A DNA stretch of 64,000 nucleotides from Beijerinckiaceae bacterium (lineage in GTDB: Bacteria > Pseudomonadota > Alphaproteobacteria > Rhizobiales > Beijerinckiaceae), in the NCBI GenBank assembly GCA_021324915.1, contig JAJPIC010000008.1:1-64000 (forward strand), given 5' to 3'. Below, one piece after another: positions 26,510 through 35,873 of the stretch; the stretch's first letter is position 1; the number at the start of each line of letters is the position of its first letter. The notes beneath the pieces are model-generated. The model did no database searches. It was given only the letters and a program-made list of their open reading frames with translations, and was not told where the DNA came from. The position numbers were made by a program, and so were the translations under genes.

Positions 26510-28128
26510 CGGTCGAGATCTTTCCGCTCGGCACCGGCTGCGCCGGCCTTCAGCAATTTGTAATTGATCGCATCGGTAAGCGCCTGAAACGAGGCATCGA
26601 TGATGTTGGCCGAGACGCCGACAGTCGACCAAGTCTCGCCGCTGCCGTCGCGGAATTCGATGAGCACGCGCGTCACCGCATCCGTTCCGCCTTGGAAGAC
26701 ACGGACGCGGTAATCGACCAGTTCGAGGTCCTCGATGAAAGGCTGATATTTGCCGAGGTCCTTGCGCAGCGCGAGGTCGAGCGCATTGATCGGCCCATTG
26801 CCTTCCGCAACCGAAATCGAAACGTCGCCGTCGATGCGGATCTTCACCACCGCTTCCGAAATCGTCGTGAGCTCGCCTTTTGCATTGTGGCGGCGCTCGG
26901 CGTTCACGCGGAAACGCTCGACTTCGAAATAATCGGGCAGCGTTCCGAGGCTGCGCCGCGCCAGCAATTCGAACGAGGCATCCGCGCCTTCATAAGCGTA
27001 AAGCTGCGCCTCCTTCTCCTTCACCTCTTCAAGCAGCCGCGCGAGCCGCGGATCGTCCTTTTCGAGGCTGACGCCGAGCCGCTCGAGCTCGGCCATAATG
27101 TTGGATTTTCCCGCATAGCCCGAGACGAGCAGACGGCGGCGATTGCCGACGCTTTCGGGCTCCACATGTTCATAGGTCGCCGGCTCCTTCATCACCGCGG
27201 AAGCATGAATGCCTGCCTTGGTGGCGAAAGCCGAGGCGCCGACGTAAGGCCGGTGCCGGTCGGGCGCGCGGTTCAGCAATTCGTCGAGCGTGTGGCTGAC
27301 CTTGGTGAGATTTGCGAGCTGCCCGCGCGACACACCGATTTCGAAAGCTTCTGCATAATCCTTCTTCAAGAGAAGCGTCGGGATGATAGAGACAAGATTG
27401 GCGTTGCCGCAGCGCTCGCCGAGACCGTTGAGTGTGCCCTGGATCTGGCGCGCGCCGGCGCGCACCGCCGCGAGCGAATTGGCGACGGCGTTTTCCGTAT
27501 CGTTATGTGCGTGGATCCCGAGATTGTCGCCCGGAACGTGCTGCGCAACTTCGGCGACGATGCGCTCGATCTCATGCGGAAGCGTCCCGCCGTTGGTGTC
27601 GCAGAGCACGACCCAGCGCGCACCGGATCGATAGGCGGTCTTGGCGACGTCGAGCGCATAGGCCGGATTGGCCTTGTAGCCGTCGAAGAAATGTTCGCAA
27701 TCGAGCAGGGTCTCGCGTCCCTTCGCCCGCGCGGCTTCAAGCGACTGCGCGATTCCTTCGAGGTTTTCTTCGAGCGTCGTGCCGAGCGCGACACGCACAT
27801 GGAAATCCCAGGCCTTGGCGACGAAGCAGATGGCGTCGGCTTCTGCTTCGATGAGCGCGGCAAGGCCCGGGTCGTTCGAGGCCGAGCGTCCGGCGCGGCG
27901 GATCATGCCGAAAGCGGCGAAACGCGCATGCTCGAGCCGCGGCTTCTTAGCGAAGAATTGTGTGTCGAGCGGATTGGCGCCCGGATAGCCGCCCTCGATG
28001 TAATCGAGGCCGAGCGCGTCGAGCAGCGCCGTGATGTGCCTTTTATTGTCGAGCGAAAAATCGACCCCCGTGGTCTGCGCGCCGTCGCGCAGCGTCGTGT
28101 CGTAGAGATAGAGCCGGGCTCTGGTCAT
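26500..28128 (-). CDS. cimA: Citramalate synthase (LeuA-like, cimA family)
   Basis: The protein has 542 residues from ATG 28128. It is a DRE-TIM enzyme: LYDTTLRDGAQTTGVDFS at 9-26, HAHNDTENAVANSL near 214 (metal His pair), and GTLNGLGERCGNANL near 240. The C-terminal half has a LeuA-type allosteric domain (RVLIEFRDGSGETWSTVGVSANIIDASF). It joins acetyl-CoA to pyruvate to give citramalate, a route to 2-oxobutyrate and isoleucine that bypasses threonine deaminase. The ATG overlaps the GNAT stop by 4 bp; it is last in cysS-GNAT-cimA. Confidence 0.9.
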   Translation of the reverse strand: MTRARLYLYDTTLRDGAQTTGVDFSLDNKRHITALLDALGLDYIEGGYPGANPLDTQFFAKKPRLEHARFAAFGMIRRAGRSASNDPGLAALIEAEADAICFVAKAWDFHVRVALGTTLEENLEGIAQSLEAARAKGRETLLDCEHFFDGYKANPAYALDVAKTAYRSGARWVVLCDTNGGTLPHEIERIVAEVAQHVPGDNLGIHAHNDTENAVANSLAAVRAGARQIQGTLNGLGERCGNANLVSIIPTLLLKKDYAEAFEIGVSRGQLANLTKVSHTLDELLNRAPDRHRPYVGASAFATKAGIHASAVMKEPATYEHVEPESVGNRRRLLVSGYAGKSNIMAELERLGVSLEKDDPRLARLLEEVKEKEAQLYAYEGADASFELLARRSLGTLPDYFEVERFRVNAERRHNAKGELTTISEAVVKIRIDGDVSISVAEGNGPINALDLALRKDLGKYQPFIEDLELVDYRVRVFQGGTDAVTRVLIEFRDGSGETWSTVGVSANIIDASFQALTDAINYKLLKAGAAGAERKDLDRKK

Positions 28129-28622
28129 TGGGGCGGGCTCCCCAGCTTCTTTTCCATGCGCGTATTGGCGAGCCATTCGCCATTGACGGCAATGCTCTGC
28201 CGCTCGCGCGGCCGGAAGCCGTGTCGTTCGAGGAAGGGCAGGGCCGTGTCGCTGACGTCGGCCGTGAGTTTCGTCGCGCCGCGATTGCGCGCAAGCTTCT
28301 CGAGCGCCGCATAGAGAAGCGTGCCGATGCCCTCGTGCGCGGCTTCGGGACTCACGTAAAGCATGTCGATGTGATCGGCGCCTTTGAGGCTCGCAAAACC
28401 GACCGGCGCGCCGCCGCGCGTCGCAACGATCGTGAGCTGTTCGGCAAGCCTTCTGCCGAAGCGGGCTTCATCGTCGACGCTGGCGATCCAGGCGGTGCGT
28501 TGCGCCTCGTCGTAATCCTCGCTCGTCAACTCTTCGACCGAGTCGCGGAAGATCTGCGCGAGAACCGGCGTGTCAGCGGGCAGAAAAGGCCGCAGCGCGG
28601 CTTCCAGGGAGGCGCCGTTCAT
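28125..28622 (-). CDS. GNAT-family N-acetyltransferase
   Basis: The protein has 165 residues. It has the GNAT core: [20 protein letters not shown] at the N-terminus, [31 protein letters not shown] (motif A with the acetyl-CoA loop, about 73-104), and [15 protein letters not shown] at the end. The acceptor is unknown. Start and stop overlap cysS and cimA by 4 bp on each side, so the three are one operon; the reason for pairing with amino-acid genes is not clear. Confidence 0.9.
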   Translation of the reverse strand: MNGASLEAALRPFLPADTPVLAQIFRDSVEELTSEDYDEAQRTAWIASVDDEARFGRRLAEQLTIVATRGGAPVGFASLKGADHIDMLYVSPEAAHEGIGTLLYAALEKLARNRGATKLTADVSDTALPFLERHGFRPRERQSIAVNGEWLANTRMEKKLGSPPQ

Positions 28623-29974
28623 CGCTTCAGCTCCCAGCTCGTCGTGCCGTCCTTATTGTCCTTGAGCGCAATTCCCATCCCAGCGAGCTCATCGCGAATG
28701 CGGTCGGACTCGGCCCAATTCTTGGTGGCGCGCGCTTTGAGGCGAAGGTCGATAAGGGCCTCGACATGGGCTTTGTCGATCGGAATGGGCGCTGCCTGCC
28801 AGTCAGCCAAGTCTTTTTCGAAGAGTCCGACGAGGTGCCCGCAGGACGCGAGCCTTGCGCCCGCAAAGGCGACATCGTCGGAAGCTTCGCGATAGAGCCT
28901 CCGCAATCCAGTGATCGCCTCCGGCGTGTTGAGATCGTCTTCGAGTGCGGCGACGAATTCCGGGGCCAGCATCGAGGAGGAAGCGGCGAATTGCTTTGCG
29001 AGCGGATACCAGCGATCGAGTTCGCGCTGGCTCTCGCGCAGGCCGGCGAGCGTCCAATCGATAGGCTGCCGGTAATGCGTCTTGAGCATGTTGAAACGCA
29101 GGACTTCGCCCGGCCAATCTTTCAGCGCCTCGTGGATGGTGACGAAATTCCCCAGGCTCTTCGACATTTTCTCGCCTTCGACCTGGAGAAAGCCGTTGTG
29201 AACCCAGAAATTCGCCATCGCCTCGCGATGGAACGCCGAGCAGGATTGCGCGATCTCGTTCTCGTGATGGGGGAAGACGAGGTCGATGCCGCCGCCATGA
29301 ACGTCGAAAGTCTCGCCGAGATATTTCCAGCTCATCGCCGAACATTCGAGATGCCAGCCAGGCCGTCCGCGGCCCCAGGGGCTTTCCCATCCGGGCTCAT
29401 CGAACGAGGAAGGCTTCCAGAGCACAAAATCCATCGGGCCCTTCTTGTAGGGTGCGACTTCGACGCGTGCGCCGGCGATCATTTCGTCGAGCGGGCGCTT
29501 CGATAATTTGCCGTAATCGGGCATGGACGGCACGTCGAAGAGGACGTGTCCGTCGGCCTCGTAGGCATGGCCCGAGGCGATGAGCCGCTCGATGATGGCG
29601 ATCATTGCGGCAATATGTTCGGTGGCGCGCGGCTGCACGGTCGGTTCCAGACAGCCGAGCGCCTTGGCATCGGCCTGGAAGATCGCATTGGTCTCTTCGG
29701 TCAGCTCGCGGATCGAAATGCCGCGTTCGGCGGCGCGCGCATTGATCTTGTCGTCGACGTCGGTGATGTTGCGGATGTAAGTGACGTGGTCCGGCCCGTA
29801 GAGATGGCGCAGCAGCCGGAACAGAACGTCGAAGACGATGAGCGGGCGCGCATTGCCGATATGGGCATAATCGTAGACGGTCGGCCCGCAGACATACATG
29901 CGCACATTGGCCGGATCGATCGGCGCAAATTCCTCCTTCCGCCGCGTCAACGTATTATAGAGCTGCAAGGCCAT
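28619..29974 (-). CDS. cysS: Cysteinyl-tRNA synthetase
   Basis: The protein has 451 residues. The class I motifs are HIGNAR near 37 (HIGH) and KMSKS near 270. Zinc ligands include CGPTVYD near 29 and CSAFHREA near 240. It charges tRNA-Cys. The C-terminal helical domain ends [13 protein letters not shown], typical for CysS. It heads the cysS-GNAT-cimA operon. Confidence 0.97.
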   Translation of the reverse strand: MALQLYNTLTRRKEEFAPIDPANVRMYVCGPTVYDYAHIGNARPLIVFDVLFRLLRHLYGPDHVTYIRNITDVDDKINARAAERGISIRELTEETNAIFQADAKALGCLEPTVQPRATEHIAAMIAIIERLIASGHAYEADGHVLFDVPSMPDYGKLSKRPLDEMIAGARVEVAPYKKGPMDFVLWKPSSFDEPGWESPWGRGRPGWHLECSAMSWKYLGETFDVHGGGIDLVFPHHENEIAQSCSAFHREAMANFWVHNGFLQVEGEKMSKSLGNFVTIHEALKDWPGEVLRFNMLKTHYRQPIDWTLAGLRESQRELDRWYPLAKQFAASSSMLAPEFVAALEDDLNTPEAITGLRRLYREASDDVAFAGARLASCGHLVGLFEKDLADWQAAPIPIDKAHVEALIDLRLKARATKNWAESDRIRDELAGMGIALKDNKDGTTSWELKR

Positions 29975-30326
29975 GATTTCCTCTGGCTCTGGCCCTGAGG
30001 TCGGATCGGAACTCTTTAGGAGACGAGACGGCTCAGGCCAGCGATGAAGCTAGCCGATAATGGTCCGGCGGATGCGGATCGGGCACGTCATATCGGGACC
30101 ATGCGCGAGAACCGCTTGAGGGTCAAGAGATCGGCGCCGGCGGAAAGCTCGGCAGTTTAACTTTATCTTAGCGGCCTCGCCCAAGAATTGGAAAAGCACG
30201 CGCCGGCTCTGCTCCAAATCGAATCGGCAGGTGAGCGGCGAGCCTTCGCTGCGCCTTCGCGCATTCTAAATGTGCTTGGGAATCAGGACTTTGGAACTCG
30301 TCCGCGCCAGATCGCGAGAAGAAATC
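29975..30326. other. Intergenic gap between divergent genes
   Basis: No gene or clear regulatory site is seen. It must hold the promoters of cysS (minus) and of the small secreted protein at 30327 (plus). Confidence 0.4.
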
Positions 30327-30656
30327 ATGCCGCTTTCGCTGCGCCATTACTGCAGGTTTCTGCCCGTCCTGCTTTCGATCCTCGCGGGCCTGCTGGTGCT
30401 CGCGGCATTCGAAGGCCGGGTCATGGCGGATGAAACACGCACTTTCGTAATTCCCGCCGACGACGGCTATGGCGTTCAGGATTGTCTCGGCAAGGACCAG
30501 GCCTGCGCCCAAGTCGTCGCCTCCGCCTGGTGCGAAGCACATGGGCTCTCGGCTCCTTTGGCCTATGGCCGCGCCGAAGACATGGCCGGCGCCATTGCGG
30601 GCGTGCAGCCGGCGAAGCTCGATCCCGACGCTTTCGTCGTCACCTGCAAGGATTAG
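30327..30656 (+). CDS. Small secreted hypothetical protein
   Basis: The protein has 109 residues from ATG 30327, after GAGAAGAA. A basic start and hydrophobic stretch (LSILAGLLVLAAF) are followed by VMADETRTFVIPADDGYGVQDCL, so it is exported. The mature part has Cys in VQDCLGKDQACAQVV, WCEAHG and VTCKD, likely two disulfides. Short proteins of this pattern are common in Rhizobiales with unknown function. Confidence 0.65.
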   Translation: MPLSLRHYCRFLPVLLSILAGLLVLAAFEGRVMADETRTFVIPADDGYGVQDCLGKDQACAQVVASAWCEAHGLSAPLAYGRAEDMAGAIAGVQPAKLDPDAFVVTCKD

Positions 30657-30733
30657 CCCTGCCGTTTGGCACCTAGCCGGCTGGCGCTCGCTCGGGCAGC
30701 TTTCCTGCAAACGGGCCGATTCCCGGAGGGGCT

Positions 30734-31117
30734 ATGAAAAGCGGCGGCTGTCTGTGCGGCGGGGTCCGCTATCAGATTCATGGCGAGCTTTCGTCGCCGC
30801 TTGCCTGTCATTGTTCGCAATGTGGTCGAACCAGCGGCAATTTCGCCGTGATGGCGAGTTGCCGGTCGGAGCACCTTCTTCTCGCCAAGAGCGAGACTCT
30901 CGCCTGGTATCGCTCTTCCGAGAATGTCGAACGCGGCTTTTGCACGCGCTGCGGCGGCAATCTGTTCTGGAAGGCCATGCCAAGCAATGAAACCTATGTG
31001 ACCCTCGGCACGCTAGACCGGCCGACCGGCCTTGCGATCGAGGAGCATATTTTCGTCGGCTCGAAATCGGATTTTTACGAAATTACCGATGCTAAGCCGC
31101 AAAAGCTCGAATGGTGA
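30734..31117 (+). CDS. GFA (glutathione-dependent formaldehyde-activating)-family zinc protein
   Basis: The protein has 127 residues, with ATG after GGAGGG. The zinc pattern of the family is complete: GGCLCGGVRY near 4-13, CHCSQCGRTSG near 25-35 and FCTRCGGNLFW near 69-79. The GFA fold catalyses S-hydroxymethylglutathione formation in some members; most homologues have no proven substrate. It stands alone. Confidence 0.88.
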   Translation: MKSGGCLCGGVRYQIHGELSSPLACHCSQCGRTSGNFAVMASCRSEHLLLAKSETLAWYRSSENVERGFCTRCGGNLFWKAMPSNETYVTLGTLDRPTGLAIEEHIFVGSKSDFYEITDAKPQKLEW

Positions 31118-31119
31118 TG

Positions 31120-31144
31120 CCCTCTCCCAGCTCGCGGGGAGGGC
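31120..31144. repeat. Short hairpin repeat after the GFA gene
   Basis: GCCCTCTCCC and GGGGAGGGC form a stem around AGCTCGC. This is a frequent intergenic hairpin type and a possible transcription end between converging genes. Confidence 0.4.
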
Positions 31145-31176
31145 TAGGGCAATGTGATTTGCCCCTTTGCCCTTGA

Positions 31177-32100
31177 TCAAACCATCGCCGCCAAAGCCTG
31201 GCCGGCGAGCCCCGCGAACAGGATCAATCCGGCATCGCGATTGGACCGAAAGAGCCGCAGGGCCAGGGCCGGATCTGCGGGGTCGAGCTTGCTCACTTGC
31301 CAGACAAAATGTCCGCCCATCCCGAGGAGCCCGGCAAGCGCAAAAGGCCGCAGGGCGTGCGCCGCAATGAGCGCGAGCAGCATTGCGACAAGCGCGAGCC
31401 CAAAGGCCAATCCGACGGCATTGCGGACCTGCCCGCCGAAACGCAAAGCGGTCGATTTCACGCCGGCAATGGCATCGTCGGTCAAGTCCTGCAACGCATA
31501 GATGGTGTCGTAGCCGATGGTCCAAAGGATCGCACCGAGATAGAGGAGCAGTGGTGCCGGCGCGAGGCGGCCGTAAATGGCCGCCCAGCCCATCAAGGCG
31601 CCAAAAGAGAACGCAAGACCGAGAACGGCCTGCGGCCAGAAGGTCACGCGCTTCATGAATGGATAGATCGCAACCAGAACCAGCGAACCGATGCCGAGCA
31701 CGACGGTAAAACGGTTGAAGCAGAGGAGCACGGCGAGCCCTACGAGCGCTTGCGCGACAAGGAAGATCGCGGCTGTGCGCGGCCTGACGCGGCCGGAGGG
31801 CAAAGGCCGGCCGCGCGTGCGCGCGACTTTCGCGTCGATATCGCGATCGATCAGGTCGTTATAGGTCGAGCCGGCGCCGCGCATTGCGATCGCGCCGACC
31901 AAGAAGAGTGCGAGGTGCAAGAGGTTCAGTGGCGCATGCTGCGCGAGGCTCGCCAAAGCCGAGGACCACCAGCACGGAAGCAGAAGCAACCACCAGCCGG
32001 TCGGCCGATCGAGCCGGGCGAGCTGGATATAGGAATGCCAAGGTTCCGGCACATGCCGCAGGAGAATCGCAGCATCCGGCAGGCCTGGCGGTGCGCTCAC
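31177..32100 (-). CDS. ubiA: 4-hydroxybenzoate polyprenyltransferase
   Basis: The protein has 307 residues from GTG 32100, whose GTGA overlaps the stop of the preceding gene; no ATG fits. Up to nine membrane helices are visible. The two prenyl-diphosphate/Mg motifs are NDLIDRDID near 84 and DTIYALQDLTDD near 205. It attaches the polyprenyl tail to 4-hydroxybenzoate in ubiquinone synthesis in the inner membrane. Confidence 0.94.
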   Translation of the reverse strand: MSAPPGLPDAAILLRHVPEPWHSYIQLARLDRPTGWWLLLLPCWWSSALASLAQHAPLNLLHLALFLVGAIAMRGAGSTYNDLIDRDIDAKVARTRGRPLPSGRVRPRTAAIFLVAQALVGLAVLLCFNRFTVVLGIGSLVLVAIYPFMKRVTFWPQAVLGLAFSFGALMGWAAIYGRLAPAPLLLYLGAILWTIGYDTIYALQDLTDDAIAGVKSTALRFGGQVRNAVGLAFGLALVAMLLALIAAHALRPFALAGLLGMGGHFVWQVSKLDPADPALALRLFRSNRDAGLILFAGLAGQALAAMV

Positions 32101-32546
32101 AGCGGTCCGGCGGGCAATTTCTGCGGGGCGCCGAGGCCGCCGGCCTCTTGGTTCTTCTTGATCGCGGAGGCCATCGCGCAGGCGCGGCTCGCGACTGTCT
32201 TGGAACGGCCGAGACTCTTGGTGAGATTGCCAATCGCCTCGTCCGGCACCATGCACCAATCCTTGTTCTTCTGCAGATAGGCGAGCAGGTTCTCTTCTGC
32301 CGTTGCAAGGCTGCGCAGCTTCGGACAGGAGACGGCCGGATCGAGCTGGCCCTTGGGCGAAGCTTTGGCGAGCTTGTTGAGGTCGTCGATGATCCCCTGG
32401 CGCTTTTTCGCCAGATTGCCGATGTCCTCGCTACATTCGGCCGCGCGCAACGGCGCAACGATCGCAAAAGAGAGGGGCAGCGCTAACGCCAAAACGGCGC
32501 AAAGCGCGACCAATGTCTGCGGGCGACCCGCGGATTTTGGCGGCAT
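32097..32546 (-). CDS. Secreted hypothetical protein upstream of ubiA
   Basis: The protein has 149 residues from ATG 32546 (GAGGG ribosome-binding site); ATG 32558 is an alternative. A signal peptide TLVALCAVLALALPLSFA is cleaved near APLRAA. The mature chain is helical and charged, with Cys in AAECSEDIG, VSCPKL, DWCMV and RACAM, suggesting two disulfides. Function is unknown. It overlaps ubiA by 4 bp. Confidence 0.7.
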   Translation of the reverse strand: MPPKSAGRPQTLVALCAVLALALPLSFAIVAPLRAAECSEDIGNLAKKRQGIIDDLNKLAKASPKGQLDPAVSCPKLRSLATAEENLLAYLQKNKDWCMVPDEAIGNLTKSLGRSKTVASRACAMASAIKKNQEAGGLGAPQKLPAGPL

Positions 32547-32722
32547 AGAAGCCCTCATATCTTGAACGTGATCCTTCGCTCCCGTAGAGCGGAACTAAAT
32601 CGGACCAGCCGCTCTACACTTGGTTCGAGCATCGGATTCATTCCAACCGATACCTGATTTCGAGTCCGATGCTTTAGCAAATCCTTCATGCGGTCGGCAA
32701 CTTGACCGGCCGGAGAAATCAC

Positions 32723-33466
32723 ATGGCACGCAATGACTTCACCCCGCGCCGGCTCTATGTCGAGGCGCAGCTCTCGACCGGCGGCCGGGTGGAGCTCAAT
32801 GCTGCGCAAGCCCATTATTTGCGCAACGTATTGCGACTTTCCGATGGCGCCGAAATCCCGGTATTCAACGGCCGCGATGGGGAATGGCGGGCGCGGCTGT
32901 CGGCGAGTTCGCGCCATCCGGAGCTCATTGCGCTCGCCCAGATCCGGCCACAGGAGCCCGGCGCCGATCTGCATTATCTCTTTGCGCCGCTGAAACACGC
33001 ACGCCAGGACTACATGGTGCAAAAGGCTGTGGAAATGGGCGCGAGCCTGTTGCAGCCGGTCTTGACGCGCCACACTCAGGCCGAGCGGGTCAACCTCGAA
33101 CGGATGCGCGCCAATGCCATCGAAGCCGCCGAGCAATGCGGGCTCCTTACGGTTCCGGAAATTGCCGCGCCGAGAAAGCTCGATTTGATCCTCGCCGGTT
33201 GGCCGGAAGAACGGCTTCTCGTCTTCTGCGACGAAGCAATGGATGGCGGCAATCCTGTGGCCGAACTGCAAAAGGTCAAAGCCGAGCCGCGGCCACTTGC
33301 ACTTCTGATAGGGCCCGAAGGCGGGTTCGATGCGGCGGAACGGGCCGCAATTCTTGCCGGGCCTTGCGTGCTTCGCCTCTCGCTCGGTCCGCGAATCCTG
33401 CGGGCCGATACCGCAGCGGTTGCCGCCCTTGCCCTCGTGCAGGCAATTCTCGGCGATTGGCGCTAG
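32723..33466 (+). CDS. rsmE: 16S rRNA (uracil(1498)-N3)-methyltransferase
   Basis: The protein has 247 residues from ATG 32723. It has an N-terminal PUA-like domain (RRLYVEAQL, AHYLRNVLRL) and a C-terminal SPOUT knot: KAVEMGASLLQPVLTRHTQ, RANAIEAAEQCG, LLIGPEGGFDAAE and LRLSLGPRILRADTAAVAAL. It methylates U1498 of 16S rRNA using SAM. It is divergent from ubiA and its partner. Confidence 0.95.
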   Translation: MARNDFTPRRLYVEAQLSTGGRVELNAAQAHYLRNVLRLSDGAEIPVFNGRDGEWRARLSASSRHPELIALAQIRPQEPGADLHYLFAPLKHARQDYMVQKAVEMGASLLQPVLTRHTQAERVNLERMRANAIEAAEQCGLLTVPEIAAPRKLDLILAGWPEERLLVFCDEAMDGGNPVAELQKVKAEPRPLALLIGPEGGFDAAERAAILAGPCVLRLSLGPRILRADTAAVAALALVQAILGDWR

Positions 33467-33488
33467 ATCGGAATCGACGCTCTAAATC

Positions 33489-33527
33489 TTTAGAATCGAT
33501 CACATTCATGCTTTTGGATCGATCCGA
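33489..33527 (+). repeat. Dispersed intergenic repeat, family B
   Basis: TTTAGAATCGATCAC, TTCATG, then GGATCGATCC, matching 9918-9955 in inverted orientation. The remainder of the gap to 33701 has no gene. Confidence 0.6.
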
Positions 33528-33701
33528 CCCAAAGCATCCTGGTCACGAGCGCATAATCTTGCGGATTACGCTCGCGCGATCGCGGCGCATTCACTGTGAA
33601 CAATCGCGCGTTCCGAACAATTGCACATCTGCTCCACGATATTGCCTCAAACGATTCTTACGAAATTATGCGCTGGGGCGACCCGTGAGGCTTTCGGAAC
33701 C

Positions 33702-34052
33702 ATGAGTTTGATCACGCGCGCGAGCGTCCTCTTTGCCTCGAGCCTCTTTGTCTTGCCCTTGGCTTCTTCGAGCCAGGCCGGCGAAAAAGCTTTGCCTCCC
33801 GATGCGGCGCGTTGGATGGCGATCGATAATTGCGCCGCCTATGGGCCAGGGTTCGTTCCGGTCGAAGGCACATCCGCCTGCGTGCGGACCAGCGGCCATT
33901 TGCGCGTCGAACTCGGCGCCCGCAGCCTCAATTACGATCCGGGCAGCAATAGTGCCGGGGCGACGACCGCCGCGATGCGCACCAACACGCTCGAGCCGAC
34001 CGACTTCCCGCAGCATCTGCGCGTGGGCGGCGACGATTCTTTTAATCCCTAA
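33702..34052 (+). CDS. Small secreted protein with a porin-like N-terminal motif
   Basis: The protein has 116 residues from ATG 33702, with a signal peptide (MSLITRASVLFASSLFVLPL, cleavage near SSSQA). The segment CAAYGPGFVPVEGTSACVR at about 45-63, then GHLRVELGAR, resembles the start of alphaproteobacterial Porin_2 barrels (C-YG-GF...PGT..C...G.VR.E). A porin would have about 300-450 more residues; this protein stops at 116. It may be a small cell-surface protein or a remnant. It ends 1 bp from the convergent gshA stop. Confidence 0.6.
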   Translation: MSLITRASVLFASSLFVLPLASSSQAGEKALPPDAARWMAIDNCAAYGPGFVPVEGTSACVRTSGHLRVELGARSLNYDPGSNSAGATTAAMRTNTLEPTDFPQHLRVGGDDSFNP

Positions 34053-35426
34053 TCAAGCCTCGTAGGCGCATTCTCGATAGGCGGGCTCGACCGAGCCTGC
34101 CCATCGCGTTTTAAATCTTTCGATCAGATCTTCGCCTTGCGTGCGGGCGCTGACGACTGCATCGAGCGGGTCGAGAAAATGGGTCTCGTCGCGGCCGGCG
34201 GAATCGCGTTTGTTGCGACCTGCCAAGCCTTGCCGCGCAAGGCGAAGCACATCCTCGCCGATCTCGCGCAGGCTGCGCCCCCGGATCTTCGCACCCAGTC
34301 CAATCCGCGGCGCTTCTGCGCGAAGCCGCGCACGCTCTTCTTCGCTCCAGGGCCGCACGAGATCCCAGGCGGCATCGAGTGAAGCCTTGTCGTAGAAGAG
34401 GCCCGCGCAAAGCGGCGGCAACGCATAAAGGAAGGGCAGGGGGCCGGCATCGCAGCCGCGCATTTCGAGGAAGCGCTTCAGGCGGACTTCGGGAAAGATC
34501 GTCGTCAGATGGTTGGCCCAATCCGAGAGTCTCGCCTGTTCGCCCGGCAGGTCCGGCAGTTTGCCGGCCAGGAGATCGCGGAAGCTTGCCCCCGCGACGT
34601 CGTGGTAGTGCTCGCCGCGTTTGACGAAATACATCGGCACGTCGAGGGCGTAATCGACATAACGCTCGAAGCCCATCCCCGGCTCGAAGGCAAAAGGCAG
34701 CATTCCGGTGCGGTCGGGGTCGGTATGGCGCCAGATCTCCGAGCGCATCGAGAGAAAGCCGTTGAGCTTGCCGTCGGCGAAGGGCGAATTGGCGAAGAAT
34801 GCGGTGAACAGCGGCTGCAGCGCCAAGGAAACGCGCAGCTTCTTCACCATATCGGCTTCGCTCGCATAATCGAGGTTGGTTTGCACGGTCGCGGTGCGCA
34901 GCATCATGTCGAGGCCAAGCGCGCCGACCTTCGGCATATATTTGAACATGATCTCGTAGCGGCGCTTCGGCATTCTCGGGATCTGATCGCGCCGCCAGGC
35001 GGGCGACATGCCCAATGCGAGAAAGCCGATGCCGAGCGGGCCGGCCACTTTGGCGAGTGCCGCAAAATGGCGTTCGATCTCCGCTTGCGTTGCGTGAGTC
35101 GAATCGAGCGGCGCGCCTGAAAGTTCGAACTGGCCCCCCGGTTCGAGCGAAATCGCAGCCCCGCTCGCCTCGTCATAGAGGCCGATGATCTTGTCGGCTT
35201 CCATGATCGGCTCCCAGCCGAGCACATCCTTCATGCCCTCGAGGAGCGCACCAATGCCGCTGTCGCCCGCGTAGGGTACGGGCGCATGATCGCGCACATA
35301 AAACGGAATTTTCTCGTGCTCGGTGCCGATCCGGAATCGATCCGCGGGTTTGGTCCCGGCTTCGAACCAGGCGACAAGCTGATCGCGCGACGTGATGGGT
35401 GTCAGATCCGAAACGTCACGGGCCAT
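34053..35426 (-). CDS. gshA: Glutamate-cysteine ligase (plant/alphaproteobacterial type)
   Basis: The protein has 457 residues. It shows FRIGTEHEKIPF near 31-42, LEPGGQFELSGAPL near 95-108, LGMSPAWRRDQIPRMPKRRYEIM and TATVQTNLDYASE near 178. These fit the GshA class shared by plants and alphaproteobacteria. It makes gamma-glutamylcysteine, the first step of glutathione synthesis. Glutathione users in the window include the GST gene and perhaps the GFA gene. Confidence 0.95.
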   Translation of the reverse strand: MARDVSDLTPITSRDQLVAWFEAGTKPADRFRIGTEHEKIPFYVRDHAPVPYAGDSGIGALLEGMKDVLGWEPIMEADKIIGLYDEASGAAISLEPGGQFELSGAPLDSTHATQAEIERHFAALAKVAGPLGIGFLALGMSPAWRRDQIPRMPKRRYEIMFKYMPKVGALGLDMMLRTATVQTNLDYASEADMVKKLRVSLALQPLFTAFFANSPFADGKLNGFLSMRSEIWRHTDPDRTGMLPFAFEPGMGFERYVDYALDVPMYFVKRGEHYHDVAGASFRDLLAGKLPDLPGEQARLSDWANHLTTIFPEVRLKRFLEMRGCDAGPLPFLYALPPLCAGLFYDKASLDAAWDLVRPWSEEERARLRAEAPRIGLGAKIRGRSLREIGEDVLRLARQGLAGRNKRDSAGRDETHFLDPLDAVVSARTQGEDLIERFKTRWAGSVEPAYRECAYEA

Positions 35427-35696
35427 GTCCTAGCTTTCGCTGTTCTGTCGGCATGAGACGGCTTGGCCGAACGCCAGCCGGCGATCGGCGAGGTCTGTTC
35501 GGCAAAGACTGAATGGATTCAATCCTTTGGCTCTAGTTCCCAAAGTCGGGAACGCCGCAACCCCCGTCGCCGTCGCGAGAGGTTAAATAAACAAGCCGGC
35601 ATTCGGCTGCAATGGCGGGCGGGAAGCGGGCTTCGCCGCCCCGCGCTTAACCTTTTCTCCATTCCTCCTTGCGCAGATAGGAGGGCGGAGGCAGAC

Positions 35697-35861
35697 ATGC
35701 GGATCATCCGTCATTTCTTATCTGACGAGCGCGCGGCCACCGCGATCGAATATGCTTTCATTGCCGGATTGATATCCGTCGTGATCGTCGTCGGCGCGCG
35801 CGCAATCGGAGTTGCGATCTCGTCGAAATTTTATGGTCCGATCGCTTCCAATTTGACCTGA
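35697..35861 (+). CDS. Flp/Fap-type pilin, orphan
   Basis: The protein has 54 residues from ATG 35697, with GGAGG upstream. It has a short basic leader (MRIIRHFLSDERAAT), then AIEYAFIAGLISVVIVVGA, the hydrophobic pilin helix with the conserved Glu-Tyr pair seen in Flp pilins. It would be cleaved by a TadV-type prepilin peptidase. No tad/cpa export genes are in this window. Confidence 0.8.
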   Translation: MRIIRHFLSDERAATAIEYAFIAGLISVVIVVGARAIGVAISSKFYGPIASNLT

Positions 35862-35873
35862 GGATTGGCCTTA

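Noticed and set aside
30168-30710. 180-residue open frame antisense to the small secreted protein at 30327
   Set aside because: Arg/Gln-rich shadow frame with no ribosome-binding site; the opposite strand has a signal peptide and conserved cysteines.
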